NCBI RefSeq assembly: GCF_031501865.1
Contig: NZ_JARRCW010000001.1
Location: forward strand, 3,493,001 to 3,557,000
Direction: 5' to 3'
Length of the DNA stretch: 64,000 nucleotides
Source: Pseudovibrio sp. M1P-2-3
Lineage (GTDB): Bacteria > Pseudomonadota > Alphaproteobacteria > Rhizobiales > Stappiaceae
Part shown: piece by piece, positions 17,369 through 26,945 of the stretch
How the letters are laid out: each line of letters starts with the position of its first letter
How positions within the stretch are numbered: the first letter of the stretch is position 1
Notes under the pieces: model-generated
The model's database searches: none
The model's input: the letters and a program-made list of their open reading frames with translations, nothing else
Told to the model about the DNA's origin: nothing
Position numbers and translations under genes: made by a program

Positions 17369-18031
17369 ATGGTTTTGGTCGTGCGTATCGCCGTGATTTT
17401 AGTGGCAACAGCCTTTTCTGGAGGCGCTCAGGCGCAAGTCGCCTATCAAGGACGCGCAACACCACCGCCGCTGGTTTTGAGCCCCAATCTTTCACAGCCG
17501 TGGACCGTGCAAGTCTCCCCTGCCAACCCCAGAAGCCGCAGCCGTGTCACACGATCCTCCGTAAACTATAACAGCGCCCGTAAAATTCCGAGGCAATACC
17601 TACCCGCCACAGTCAAATATGCGGGGCCACATAGCGCAGGTACAATTCTCATCGACACTCCAAACAAATATTTGTACCTGATTGAGGCCGGAGGGAAAGC
17701 CCGACGCTATGGCGTTGGAGTGGGCAGACCCGGCTTTGAATGGGCCGGAACACATCGTGTTACCAGCAAAAAAGAGTGGCCGGACTGGCGCCCCCCAGCA
17801 GCAATGCGCAAGCGTCAGCCCAACTTGCCTGCATTTTTCCCCGGAGGCCCCAAGAATCCGCTTGGTGCAAGAGCTCTCTACCTTGGCTCAACACTCTACC
17901 GTATTCACGGGTCCAACGAACCATGGACTATAGGGAAAGCCGTTTCTTCCGGCTGTATTCGCATGCGAAACGAGGATGTGATCGAGCTTTATAAAATGGT
18001 CGGGCTGGGCACGACTGTCATTGTCAGGTAG
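17369..18031 (+). CDS. L,D-transpeptidase (YkuD/ErfK family), exported
   Basis: Cross-links peptidoglycan 3-3 or attaches proteins to it in the periplasm. The YkuD active site is complete: HGSNEPWTIGKAVSSGCIRMRNEDV, with catalytic Cys in SGC. The ATG at 17369 is preferred because GGTGGGG precedes it and the protein then starts directly with a signal peptide (about 22 residues, ending AQA). An upstream in-frame ATG at 17330 lacks a ribosome site. About 85 residues of Pro/Arg/Ser-rich linker precede the catalytic domain (LIDTPNKYLYLIEAGG). Confidence 0.9.
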   Translation: MVLVVRIAVILVATAFSGGAQAQVAYQGRATPPPLVLSPNLSQPWTVQVSPANPRSRSRVTRSSVNYNSARKIPRQYLPATVKYAGPHSAGTILIDTPNKYLYLIEAGGKARRYGVGVGRPGFEWAGTHRVTSKKEWPDWRPPAAMRKRQPNLPAFFPGGPKNPLGARALYLGSTLYRIHGSNEPWTIGKAVSSGCIRMRNEDVIELYKMVGLGTTVIVR

Positions 18032-18040
18032 GGGCCACTA

Positions 18041-19345
18041 CTAGCGCAACTCCTGCGGCTTTGGTCCACCATAAGCCCAGTCCAGCAATTCTGCGCTATG
18101 GATCACTGGTATCTTCGTTCCGCCTGCGATTTGCGTAATACACCCAATATTGCCAGCCGCAATCACGTCCGGTGATGTGGATTCGATGTTTGCAACTTTT
18201 CTTTCTTTCAACTGATCCGCAATATCTGGCTGCAAAATATTATAGGTTCCGGCGGAGCCACAGCAAAGATGGCCTTCCGGCACAGCTTTCACAGTAAATC
18301 CTGCAGCCTCCAACAACCGCTTTGGCTGCTCCGTAATTTTCTGTCCATGTTGCATGGAGCATGCAGAATGATAGGCAACAACCTGCTCCACTTTGCGGTG
18401 GGGCGCGCCCAAATCAATACGGGACAAGAACTCGGTAATATCCAGTGTCAGCTTGGAAACCTGCTCAGCTCTTTTTGCATAGTCAGCGTCATCTCTAAGC
18501 ATAAACCCATAGTCTTTAATGGTCGTACCGCAGCCAGAAGCCGTAATCAAAATGGCATCAAGCCCTTTGTCATTGATCTCGTTAAACCATGCATCCACAT
18601 TGCCTCTAGCACTGTTTAACGCGCTTTTTTCGTGGCCCATGTGATGCACAAGCGCACCACAGCAGCCAACATCTTCAGGGAACACCACCTCATATCCAAG
18701 GCGCGTTAAAAGCCGCACAGTTGCGTCATTAATAGAAGGTGCCAGCACCGGCTGCGCGCAGCCTTGCAATATGGCGACACGCCCCACTTTGGTGATCTTT
18801 GGTGAAATTTCCACCTGACCTTGGAATTCGGAGGTAGCCGCAGGTTTGTCAGGAGTCAGAGCAAGCATCGCGCCAATATTCTTAAAGGGGCCCCCCAGTC
18901 CCCTCAGCCATCCAGCCATAGGATTCACAAGGGATGCCGCTTTGAGCGCCAAACGAAACCGGTTTGGAAACGGAAGGACCACCGCCAGCATCAATCGCAT
19001 CAACCGCTCACTCGGTGGTCTTTTATAGGTGCGCTCAATATGCGCCCGTGCATGATCAATCAAATGCATGTAGTGCACACCAGAAGGGCAAGTGGTCATA
19101 CACGACAAGCAGGATAGGCAGCGGTCTATATGTTTAACTACTTGCGCATCTGCCGGGCGGTCATTCTCCAGCATATCCTTGATCAGGTAAATACGCCCGC
19201 GCGGGCTATCCAGCTCATCCCCCAGTAGTGTGAAAGTAGGGCACGTGGCAGTACAAAACCCGCAGTGCACACATTTACGCAAAATCCTCTCACTGTTAGC
19301 AACTGCACTATCTTTTAATTGCTCTGGGCTGAAATTGGTCTGCAC
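18041..19345 (-). CDS. glcF: Glycolate oxidase iron-sulfur subunit
   Basis: Electron-transfer subunit of membrane-associated glycolate dehydrogenase. Two 4Fe-4S motifs lie near the N-terminus (CVHCGFCTATCP and CLSCLSCMTTCPSG). Two cysteine-rich CCG domains follow (GCAQPVL...DVGCCGALVHHMG and YHSACSMQHGQK...EGHLCCGSAG). 434 residues, normal for GlcF. Last gene of the glcD-glcE-glcF operon, starting 3 bases after the glcE stop. Confidence 0.95.
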   Translation of the reverse strand: MQTNFSPEQLKDSAVANSERILRKCVHCGFCTATCPTFTLLGDELDSPRGRIYLIKDMLENDRPADAQVVKHIDRCLSCLSCMTTCPSGVHYMHLIDHARAHIERTYKRPPSERLMRLMLAVVLPFPNRFRLALKAASLVNPMAGWLRGLGGPFKNIGAMLALTPDKPAATSEFQGQVEISPKITKVGRVAILQGCAQPVLAPSINDATVRLLTRLGYEVVFPEDVGCCGALVHHMGHEKSALNSARGNVDAWFNEINDKGLDAILITASGCGTTIKDYGFMLRDDADYAKRAEQVSKLTLDITEFLSRIDLGAPHRKVEQVVAYHSACSMQHGQKITEQPKRLLEAAGFTVKAVPEGHLCCGSAGTYNILQPDIADQLKERKVANIESTSPDVIAAGNIGCITQIAGGTKIPVIHSAELLDWAYGGPKPQELR

Positions 19346-19348
19346 CGG

Positions 19349-20554
19349 CTACACTCCTGCGTACATGCGGCCAAAATTGAGAATGCCAATTGGATCAAAC
19401 TGGGCTTTTAACCGACGGGTCAAAGCAAAAAGAGCGGCATCTTGTTTTTGAAAGACCTCAGTGGAGCTGCGCAGCTGTGCCGGAGCCCGCACCAAAGTGG
19501 CATGCCCCCCACCAGCTTGCAAAACAGCCTCGCGCACTTCTTTGGCCTTTGGCTCTTCTTCACCCATCTCAACCCAAAGCAAGCCCCCGCCCCAATCGCG
19601 CAGGCACCGACATGCGCTGCTTTCTTCAAGCTGGCGCACCACTTGCTCACCACGGGTGGGCGCAACCGAGATGCGCCAGAGAGGAGAGCGTGTTTTTGAA
19701 AAGGGTTCTACCTTTTGAAAACTCTCCCAAACACTTTTTGATGTTTGCCCCTCCAGAACTTCAACAGCTCCAAATTCACGTAGAAGCGCCTTGAGCTTGT
19801 CAATGCGATAGCTGACGGACTTCGACACACCCTCCAGTCGCAAAAACACAGCAGAGCCTCCGTCTAAACCACTACCGATTGTCACGCCTTGCGGAGTAAA
19901 AGCTGCGCTGGAGACTTCAGCGGATGATCCAAGCGCTTTTGCCATAGCCTGAGTTGCTTCAGCGCCATTCAAACCCGCCAGACAGACAGTGGCCTCCTGT
20001 TCGGCTTTAGGCATAACTTTCATGGTGATCTCGCTGGCAACCATTAAAGTCCCCCAAGAGCCGCAGAACCCTCTGGCAATATCGTAGCCAGTCACGTTCT
20101 TGACCACTTTGCCACCAGCTTTAAAGCCCTCACCGCGCCCGCTCACACCCTGAATACCAAGAATATGATCCCGTGCGGCCCCCGCTTTCAAGCGGCGTGG
20201 TCCCGCCAAGTTCATGGCAAATACGCTGCCCAGCGTGCCTTTGCCTGCATGTTTTCCAAGGACGGGCCCGTAGTCCAAAGGCTCAAAAGCCAGCTCCTGT
20301 CCGTTCTTGGTCAGCTCTTTGTTTATGTCAGCAAGCGGCGTTCCCGCTTTTGCAGTCAAAACAAGCTCTGCAGGGTCATACTCCACAACACCACTCAAGC
20401 CTTGCGTGGTCAACGTAAAGGCAGACTGAACAGAGTATCCAATTTCCTGTTTTGAACCGGTTCCAATTACAGTTAACGGCTTTTTCTCAGCTGCGGCCCA
20501 TGCCACCACATCCACCAGTTCTTGCTGCGTGGTTGGTTTAAAGTTCTCCGCCAT
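19349..20554 (-). CDS. glcE: Glycolate oxidase FAD-binding subunit
   Basis: Second FAD-type subunit of glycolate oxidase. It has a PCMH FAD-binding fold: KPLTVIGTGSKQEIG, LTAKAGTPLADINKEL, and GGKVVKNVTGYDIARGFCGSWGTL, the GlcE signature. It ends FDPIGILNFGRMYAG, like related FAD oxidases. 401 residues. It lies between glcD and glcF, 50 bases after glcD. Together GlcDEF oxidise glycolate to glyoxylate and pass electrons to quinone. Glycolate is a major algal exudate, which fits a marine lifestyle (inference). Confidence 0.94.
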   Translation of the reverse strand: MAENFKPTTQQELVDVVAWAAAEKKPLTVIGTGSKQEIGYSVQSAFTLTTQGLSGVVEYDPAELVLTAKAGTPLADINKELTKNGQELAFEPLDYGPVLGKHAGKGTLGSVFAMNLAGPRRLKAGAARDHILGIQGVSGRGEGFKAGGKVVKNVTGYDIARGFCGSWGTLMVASEITMKVMPKAEQEATVCLAGLNGAEATQAMAKALGSSAEVSSAAFTPQGVTIGSGLDGGSAVFLRLEGVSKSVSYRIDKLKALLREFGAVEVLEGQTSKSVWESFQKVEPFSKTRSPLWRISVAPTRGEQVVRQLEESSACRCLRDWGGGLLWVEMGEEEPKAKEVREAVLQAGGGHATLVRAPAQLRSSTEVFQKQDAALFALTRRLKAQFDPIGILNFGRMYAGV

Positions 20555-20604
20555 GTCCTACCGCTCGCTCATTCTCTCAATCAAATCCTATATGCATAGT
20601 TTTC

Positions 20605-22101
20605 CTAGAAACGTGGAATATCTGGAAACGGCAACTGCCCTTTGTGAACATGCATACGGCCCAGCTCAGCACAGCGGTGCAGCACAGGAAACACTTTTCC
20701 CGGATTGAGAAGGTGTTTCTCGTCAAAGGCGCATTTCACACGTTGTTGAAGCTTCAGGTCTTGTTCTGTGAACATTTCAGGCATCAGGTCACGCTTTTCG
20801 ATTCCAACCCCGTGCTCTCCGGTCAAAACGCCGCCAACTTCAACACATACCCGTAAAATATCGGCACCAAAGTTCTCTGCCGCCTCCAATTCCCCCGGTT
20901 TATTGGCATCATAAAGGATAAGCGGGTGCAGGTTGCCATCCCCAGCATGAAAAACATTGGCGCATAAAAGGCCATAGTCCTCACTGAGTTTTTGAAGGCG
21001 GCCCAACACATCCGGTAGGGCCTTGCGCGGAATTGTGCCATCCATACATAGGTAATCTGGCGCAATCCGTCCTACAGCGGGAAAAGCTGATTTTCTACCG
21101 GCCCAGAACAAAGCACGTTCTTCTGCACTGTTAGAGACCCGAAGGTAACTGGACCTGTTTGTCTTGGATATTTCCACGACGCTCTCCAGCAGGTCATCCA
21201 CCTCCGCTTCAGGGCCGTCCAGCTCCACAATCATGAGCGCTTCCACATCCAGTGGGTACCCCGCCCCCACAAAATCTTCCGCAGCTTTTGTGGCAAGGCG
21301 GTCCATAAGTTCCATACCACCGGGAATAATGCCCGCCCCGATAATATCAGCCACACACTGCCCTGCATCCTCTAACGAGGGAAAGCCAATTAGCGCGGCA
21401 CGGGCTGTTTCAGGTTTTGGTAAAATCTTGACAGTTACTTCACTCACAACTGCCAGCAAGCCCTCAGATCCGGTCATGAGGGCAAGAAAATCATAGCCTT
21501 CACTGTCCAGATGTTTCCCTCCCAAGCGGATCACCTCACCCGTAATCAACACCATTTCAAGGCCCAGTACATTGTTGGTGGTCAGCCCATATTTGAGAGA
21601 GTGAACACCGCCGGAGTTTTCCGCAATGTTCCCACCAATGGAGCAGGCAATCTGGGAGGAAGGGTCCGGCGCATAGTAGAACCCTTCATGTTCCACCGCC
21701 CGTGTAATACTCAAATTGGTAACGCCTGGCTGCACAACAACGGCACGATTTTCAAAATCCACATCCAAAATCCGGTTGAACTTCATCATGGAAATCAAAA
21801 TGCCATCTTCCAGAGGCAAAGCTCCACCTGACAAAGAGGTTCCCGCTCCCCTTGGAACAACTTTCACCTCCTGCTCATAACAGTATTTCAACACTGCCGA
21901 GAGTTGCTCTACATTTTCAGGAAGAACCACAGCCAAGGGAACTTGCCGATAGGCTGTTAAGGCATCGGTCTCGTAGGGGCGCAGTGCCCGTTCTTCAAAG
22001 ATAACCCCTTCACCGGGAATAATCGTTCGAAGCGCAGTAATAATCTCACCTCTACGGTTCATGATCTGGGCTGAGGGTTTGGCCATGGTGATGCCAGCCA
22101 T
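20605..22101 (-). CDS. glcD: Glycolate oxidase catalytic subunit
   Basis: FAD-dependent glycolate oxidising subunit. Family marks are VVPRGAGTSLSGGALP (FAD pyrophosphate region), PDPSSQIACSIGGNIAENSGGVHSLKYG, FHAGDGNLHPLI and GGVLTGEHGVGIEKRD. 498 residues, standard for GlcD. The ATG at 22101 has a strong GAGGAGG site. First gene of the operon, divergent from the LysR gene at 22246, which is its likely regulator. Confidence 0.96.
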   Translation of the reverse strand: MAGITMAKPSAQIMNRRGEIITALRTIIPGEGVIFEERALRPYETDALTAYRQVPLAVVLPENVEQLSAVLKYCYEQEVKVVPRGAGTSLSGGALPLEDGILISMMKFNRILDVDFENRAVVVQPGVTNLSITRAVEHEGFYYAPDPSSQIACSIGGNIAENSGGVHSLKYGLTTNNVLGLEMVLITGEVIRLGGKHLDSEGYDFLALMTGSEGLLAVVSEVTVKILPKPETARAALIGFPSLEDAGQCVADIIGAGIIPGGMELMDRLATKAAEDFVGAGYPLDVEALMIVELDGPEAEVDDLLESVVEISKTNRSSYLRVSNSAEERALFWAGRKSAFPAVGRIAPDYLCMDGTIPRKALPDVLGRLQKLSEDYGLLCANVFHAGDGNLHPLILYDANKPGELEAAENFGADILRVCVEVGGVLTGEHGVGIEKRDLMPEMFTEQDLKLQQRVKCAFDEKHLLNPGKVFPVLHRCAELGRMHVHKGQLPFPDIPRF

Positions 22102-22245
22102 CTAACGATCCTCCTCTGCGCTGATCCCCAATCATCAGCGGAGCCTTACGGCGCTTTTTATTTTGTAAATTTGAGCAAGTGTGGCACAACCACCAAGCAA
22201 ACTAAATAACAATAAAGCCCTCACATTATTTCTTCAAAGGCAAAA

Positions 22246-23157
22246 ATGAATTCAGTTACCGAGATGGAGATTTTCACCCGTGTTGTGGGTTGCGGAAGCA
22301 TGTCAGCCGCTGCACGTGAACTCAGAATTTCTCCAGCAGTTGTTTCTAAACGCCTTCGCAAGCTCGAAGAACGACTGGGGACACGTTTGCTACAAAGAAC
22401 CACCCGCCAAATTGCGCTCACCGAAGCAGGGCAAGGCTACTATGAACGGGTTCTGGAAATTCTGGGGTCCATTGAGGAAGCTGAATCTTATGTCTCGCGC
22501 CGCTCAACAGCTGCAAAAGGGCTATTGAAAGTTTCCGCTCCCACGTCCTTCGGACGAATGCATATAGCGCCGCACCTGACACAGTTTCTTCAAGCAAACC
22601 CTGAGATAACATTTCAGCTGGACCTGAACGATGACTTTGTGGACATTCTGGCAGAAAGCTATGACGTGGCGATCCGTATCGGAAAACTAGAGGATTCAAG
22701 CCTTATCGCCCGCCGCCTCGCCCCCATTCATCGGGTTTTATGTGCCACCTCCACTTATCTGGAGAAAAACGGCCCCATCCGCTCCCTTGCCGACCTTCAG
22801 GAAAACCACAATTGTCTGGCGGCAGAGCAGCAAGACATCTGGCGTCTGGAAGGGCCAGAGGGAGAAGTCTCCTTCCAGTGTAATGGAAGGCTGAGGACAA
22901 ATTCCAGCGAAGTTGTACGGGAAGCAGTGCTTGCAGGGGCAGGCGTTGCCCTTCGCTCCACTTGGGATGTGGCCGAAGAGCTCAGAAACGAAAAACTGAA
23001 GATTGTTTTGCCCCAATATTGTGCTTCTAAGCACATCGCCCTACACGCAGTTTATCCAACCAGACATTTTGTACCGGCCAAGCTACGCGTTTTCGTAGAG
23101 TACTTATCCAAACTCTATGGCCCCACTCCCTATTGGGACAGTGGAATTAATTATTAG
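22246..23157 (+). CDS. LysR-family regulator, probable glc operon control
   Basis: A 303-residue LysR protein with the N-terminal HTH (GSMSAAARELRISPAVVSKRLRKLEERLG) and a full effector-binding domain. It ends with TPYWDSG. The start is 144 bases from the divergent glcD start, so control of glycolate oxidation is the natural inference. The intergenic region includes a CGCTGAT...ATCAGCG inverted repeat (about 22117-22138) in the glcD leader. The ligand, perhaps glycolate or glyoxylate, is not visible in the sequence. Confidence 0.88.
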   Translation: MNSVTEMEIFTRVVGCGSMSAAARELRISPAVVSKRLRKLEERLGTRLLQRTTRQIALTEAGQGYYERVLEILGSIEEAESYVSRRSTAAKGLLKVSAPTSFGRMHIAPHLTQFLQANPEITFQLDLNDDFVDILAESYDVAIRIGKLEDSSLIARRLAPIHRVLCATSTYLEKNGPIRSLADLQENHNCLAAEQQDIWRLEGPEGEVSFQCNGRLRTNSSEVVREAVLAGAGVALRSTWDVAEELRNEKLKIVLPQYCASKHIALHAVYPTRHFVPAKLRVFVEYLSKLYGPTPYWDSGINY

Positions 23158-23228
23158 AAATGTGACTCTTTTCAATAAGATATCAATTAATCAAGACTCT
23201 CCACAATAATATCCTCTGGATAATACTG

Positions 23229-23241
23229 CGACATTTTGTCG
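23229..23241. promoter_or_regulatory. Palindrome upstream of the cytochrome c gene
   Basis: CGACA-TTT-TGTCG is a perfect 13-bp inverted repeat about 110 bases before the cytochrome start, a plausible operator. The binding protein is unknown. Confidence 0.3.
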
Positions 23242-23351
23242 AGTCCCGATTAAAATCAATCTAAAAAACATTGTACAGTATACACACTACGGCAAAGTGC
23301 TTGTATTCCTTAGGATACGGGAAACCTATGGCAATTCAGGAAGGATAAAAA

Positions 23352-23750
23352 ATGAGACTTTTAGGAATTTTGGCCGGCGCAGCGTTGCTCGCGACCAGCG
23401 GCATCGCCCTTGCTGACGGTGACGTAGAAAAAGGCAAAAAAGTATTTAAAAAATGCGCCGCCTGTCACGCAGTCGGTGAGAAAGCCAAAAACAAAGTCGG
23501 TCCAATCTTGAATGGTGTTGTAGGCGCGCCTTGGGGCGAAGCGCAAAGCTACAAATATTCCAAGGCTCTTCTGGCTGGTAAAGAAGAAGGTAAAACTTGG
23601 GATGAAGCTACTTTGAGAGCATATCTGACCAAGCCGAAGAAAGTTATTCCAAAAGGCAAAATGGCTTTCGCTGGCTTGAGAAAAGAAAAAGACATCGACA
23701 ACGTGGTTGCTTATCTTTCCCAGTTCAATGCTGACGGCTCAACGAAATAG
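23352..23750 (+). CDS. Class I cytochrome c (c2-like), periplasmic
   Basis: A 132-residue soluble electron carrier. Signal peptide residues 1-21 (cleavage after ALA), single haem motif CAACH at 35-39, and Met104 in KGKMAFAG as the probable sixth ligand. The mature protein is lysine-rich, suited to docking on acidic partners such as cytochrome oxidase. AGGAAGG precedes the ATG. An intrinsic terminator follows, so this is a single-gene transcript. Confidence 0.93.
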   Translation: MRLLGILAGAALLATSGIALADGDVEKGKKVFKKCAACHAVGEKAKNKVGPILNGVVGAPWGEAQSYKYSKALLAGKEEGKTWDEATLRAYLTKPKKVIPKGKMAFAGLRKEKDIDNVVAYLSQFNADGSTK

Positions 23751-23773
23751 ACCGGCAGTTCCTGTCATTTATC

Positions 23774-23803
23774 AGAAAGTCGCCTTTTGGCGGCTTTCTT
23801 TTT
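23774..23803 (+). terminator. Intrinsic terminator of the cytochrome c gene
   Basis: Stem AAAG-t-CGCC / GGCG-g-CTTT with a TTTT loop, then CTTTTT. Confidence 0.85.
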
Positions 23804-23919
23804 ATCCCCCCTCACTTTTCCTCTTCCTTCTTGAACATACCGCGTTCCGCCCCTTACTATGCGAGAATCGACGGACCAGCGCATAGCTTTCTCAGTGCCT
23901 CAGGGTTAGATCAAACTTG

Positions 23920-24633
23920 ATGAAGACAGAACCAAGCAACATGCGCATCGCAATATTTACCAGCTGTCTGGTTAACACCTTTCGCCCTGCCATAGGTGAC
24001 GCGACCCTTAAAATACTGGAAAGCAACGGTTTTCAGGTAGACATACCCGATGTGCAAACTTGTTGTGGCCTATTTCCGCAAAACAGCGGTGATCACAAAG
24101 AAGCAAGAAAGCTGGAAAAAGCAGCCCTAAAGCAGCTCAAAGACTATGACTTCGTGGTAAGTCCTTCCCACGCGTGCACACAGCACCTTCAAAATACAGT
24201 CAAGGACTGTTGTCACTCTTCGGCACGTAAATACTACGAGATAACCGAGTTTCTCACCTCTTTTTCCAAACCTCCCTATGGGCCAACCGAACATCTTCAG
24301 TGGGGGCCGGTAGGTGTTCTTGAAACCTCCGAAACACCAACGCTATTTGGCTCCAGTTCAAGTACAAAGTCAGTTCTGGCGGCTAGGCCCAATGTGAATC
24401 TGGTTAATCTGCCAGATGCGATGCCCTACTCCCCAAAAGAGAGTAAAAATTCTCAATCACTTTCACACCAAATGCTGAAGTCCCTGCAAAACTCGGGGGC
24501 TGGGCTTATCGTAGGTACAGATCTGGGCCTGTTGATGCAGGCGGCGGCAGGTTTAAAACGATTGGGATCTGCCATTGAAATTCGGCATGTGACAGAAGTA
24601 CTTGCCAACACGGTCAAAACGTCTCCCCTCTAG
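23920..24633 (+). CDS. LutA/LldE-like Fe-S protein with a degenerate second half
   Basis: The N-terminal half matches the cysteine-rich domain of LutA/LldE (lactate oxidation) proteins: SCLVNTFRPAIGDATLKILESNG, then IPDVQTCCG (Cys16, Cys48, Cys49) and SPSHACTQH. In known proteins a second CCG domain repeats the pattern. Here the matching stretch has lost the cysteines: GVLETSETPTLFG and LPDAMPYSPKES stand where a HDSCH-like and an ECCG motif belong. The tail (GLIVGTDLGLLMQAAAGLKRLGS...RHVTEVLAN) is conserved again. No lutB or lutC is adjacent. The start is ATG at 23920, or possibly 23941. Confidence 0.65.
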   Translation: MKTEPSNMRIAIFTSCLVNTFRPAIGDATLKILESNGFQVDIPDVQTCCGLFPQNSGDHKEARKLEKAALKQLKDYDFVVSPSHACTQHLQNTVKDCCHSSARKYYEITEFLTSFSKPPYGPTEHLQWGPVGVLETSETPTLFGSSSSTKSVLAARPNVNLVNLPDAMPYSPKESKNSQSLSHQMLKSLQNSGAGLIVGTDLGLLMQAAAGLKRLGSAIEIRHVTEVLANTVKTSPL

Positions 24634-24905
24634 CCGCTCCCTATGCAAAAAGTGCCAATTGAAATATGGCCCTACACTCTTGAATAAAAACTCATCTCTC
24701 CTAAGAAATTCTACTAAAAATTACTCACAGATTGCGAATAAAAGGCAAATAATGCCTCTCCAATGCTTTTGCGGGTTGAACCTTGGTTGCTCAATGGGAT
24801 AGGCATCAATTCATCCGAATTAAGTTGGTAGCAACCATAAGGGGCTACTGCAATCAGTCGATGAGGAAACGGCCTCACGTTTTGATCGGCTAAACTACGG
24901 GAGCA

Positions 24906-25985
24906 ATGAGAACAATGGTAGAGCTCAAGCCAGGTGTCGTCACGGGGAACGACTATAAGAAGCTTGTCGAAGCATGCCGTCAAGGCAAATACGCACTTCC
25001 TGCTGTAAACGTGGTTGGTACAGACTCCGTCAATGCGGTGCTCGAAGCTGCAGCCAGAAACAAGTCCGATGTCATCATTCAGCTGTCAAATGGGGGAGCA
25101 CAGTTTTACGCTGGTAAAGGTCTTGAAGATGCTTTCCAAGCGAAAGTTCTGGGAGCCGTTTCCTGTGCCCAGCATGTGCACCTTCTAGCCGAGCATTATG
25201 GCGTTGCTGTTGTTCTGCACACCGATCATGCGAACCGCGCGCTCGTGCCATGGCTGGACGCTCTTATCGACCATGGTGAAGAGTTCTATAAAAGACACGG
25301 CAAACCGCTTTTCTCCTCCCATATGCTCGACCTTTCCGCCGAACCTTTGGAAGATAACCTGAAAGAAAGCGAACGTCTTCTCAAGCGCATGGCTCCTTTG
25401 GACATGAGCCTTGAAATTGAACTGGGCGTAACAGGCGGTGAAGAAGATGGCGTTGGCTCCGATGATGATATCGGCGAGGACAACCCAAAACTTTACACCC
25501 AGCCTGAAGAAGTTCTGGAAGCCTATAACCGCCTGAAGGACCTCGGCCACTTCTCCGTTGCAGCTTCTTTCGGTAACGTTCACGGCGTTTACAAGCCGGG
25601 TAACGTGCGCCTGCGCCCCGAAATTCTGCGCAACAGCCAGAAGCTGATTGCTGAAACACACGGCCTCGAAGAAAACCCTGTACCACTGGTATTCCACGGC
25701 GGTTCTGGTTCTGAAAAGGACAAGATCACCGAAAGCCTTGGCTACGGTGTTTTCAAAATGAACATCGACACAGACACCCAGTTCGCGTTCTCCGAGTCTG
25801 TTGGTGCATATGTGTTTGCCAATGAGACTGCCTTCAAGCATCAGATAGATCCTGAAACCGGCACTCCCTACAAAAAGCAATATGACCCGCGCAAGTGGCT
25901 GCGTGCTGGCGAAGAAGGCATCATCGAGCGTCTCACAGAGGCCTATAAAGATCTACAGAGCGTTGGTAAGTCTTTGGTAAAGTAA
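24906..25985 (+). CDS. fba: Fructose-bisphosphate aldolase, class II
   Basis: Zinc-dependent aldolase interconverting fructose-1,6-bisphosphate with dihydroxyacetone phosphate and glyceraldehyde-3-phosphate. It is close in length (359 aa) and pattern to E. coli FbaA (class IIA): YALPAVNVVGTDSVNAVLEAA, VVLHTDHANRALVPWLD with zinc/catalytic residues, GVTGGEEDGVG, NVHGVYKPGN, VFHGGSGS and KMNIDTDTQFAF. The start is ATG at 24906; an ATG nine bases later is possible. The 272 bases upstream (24634-24905) hold only promoter-type sequence. Confidence 0.96.
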   Translation: MRTMVELKPGVVTGNDYKKLVEACRQGKYALPAVNVVGTDSVNAVLEAAARNKSDVIIQLSNGGAQFYAGKGLEDAFQAKVLGAVSCAQHVHLLAEHYGVAVVLHTDHANRALVPWLDALIDHGEEFYKRHGKPLFSSHMLDLSAEPLEDNLKESERLLKRMAPLDMSLEIELGVTGGEEDGVGSDDDIGEDNPKLYTQPEEVLEAYNRLKDLGHFSVAASFGNVHGVYKPGNVRLRPEILRNSQKLIAETHGLEENPVPLVFHGGSGSEKDKITESLGYGVFKMNIDTDTQFAFSESVGAYVFANETAFKHQIDPETGTPYKKQYDPRKWLRAGEEGIIERLTEAYKDLQSVGKSLVK

Positions 25986-26017
25986 GGTTCCAACCGGAAC
26001 TTTGAAAAAGCTTCAAG

Positions 26018-26043
26018 AGCCCAGCATTCAGCTGGGCTTTTTT
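26018..26043 (+). terminator. Intrinsic terminator of fba
   Basis: Stem AGCCCAGC / GCTGGGCT with an ATTCA loop and a run of Ts, between fba and the convergent permease gene. Confidence 0.88.
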
Positions 26044-26047
26044 ATGT

Positions 26048-26860
26048 CTAGACGCTCTCGTTTTTCTTTAGCCTGTGTTCAAGTGCTTTCACAATCAAAG
26101 AAAGCGAAACCGTCATGACCAGATACATATAGGCCACCACATTGTAGGTCTCGAAGAACATAAAAGTTGACGAAGAGTATATCTTCCCAAGCTGGGTTAT
26201 ATCCTGAACTCCAAGGACAGAAACAAGCGCACTGTCTTTAATCATGGAAATAAAGTCATTTCCCAGCGGAGGCATGACAGTTTTCAAAGCCTGCGGCCAG
26301 ATTATAAAGCGGAATGTTTGCCAGCGAGACAAGCCCAATGCACTTGCAGCTTCAATTTGCCCTTTGGGCACGCTCTCAATACCAGCTCTAAAAACTTCAG
26401 CAATAAAAGCCGAGTAGCAAACGGAAAGGGCTACAATCGCGCGCCACGTCATTGAAAAATCTCGAACGCGCATTTTCTCCAGCAGCCCTGCATCAATAGC
26501 CCATGAAAAGAGCCAATTATAAAAAGCTGTGAGGTGCGGTGCTCCAACAAATGCCACATAAAAGAGGACGACGAGAATGGGCAGTCCGCGAATGATTTCA
26601 GTATAAAATGAGGCAAGCTCACGTAGGAAACGATTGCCTTTGGTGCGCAGCACTCCGATCACCAGCCCCAGAACGCCAGCAAAGACAAAAGACGTGATAG
26701 CGACAAAAAGCGTAATCCCGACACCCTTCATCAAGTTACGGGCTATTTGCAAATAGGCGCCATCAACTGCAATCAGCCATGCAAAAATCAGCACGCCTAA
26801 GAAGAATGCCATCAGCCAAAACGGATAATCTCTTCTGGGCTTTTTACGAAAACGCAGCAT
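26048..26860 (-). CDS. Amino-acid ABC transporter permease (HisM/GlnP type)
   Basis: Inner-membrane permease of a polar amino-acid importer, 270 residues with about six hydrophobic segments. The ATPase-coupling EAA loop is visible as IEAASALGLSRWQTFRFIIWPQALK. It follows the binding-protein gene in the same direction (85 bases apart). The usual ATPase gene is not on either side, and the next gene downstream is on the opposite strand. The transporter must therefore use an ATPase encoded elsewhere. Confidence 0.9.
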   Translation of the reverse strand: MLRFRKKPRRDYPFWLMAFFLGVLIFAWLIAVDGAYLQIARNLMKGVGITLFVAITSFVFAGVLGLVIGVLRTKGNRFLRELASFYTEIIRGLPILVVLFYVAFVGAPHLTAFYNWLFSWAIDAGLLEKMRVRDFSMTWRAIVALSVCYSAFIAEVFRAGIESVPKGQIEAASALGLSRWQTFRFIIWPQALKTVMPPLGNDFISMIKDSALVSVLGVQDITQLGKIYSSSTFMFFETYNVVAYMYLVMTVSLSLIVKALEHRLKKNESV

Positions 26861-26945
26861 TACACTCTATCATTTATGGGAAAGCATGGACGGGACATGT
26901 CTAGGATAAAAAATGGGCAGCCAGAGATAGCCACCCGCTTTGTTT

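Noticed and set aside
22133-22155. GCC-TTAC-GGC followed by a T-run on the plus strand as a terminator
   Set aside because: Weak 3-bp core stem, and no plus-strand transcript is expected between the divergent glcD and lysR genes.
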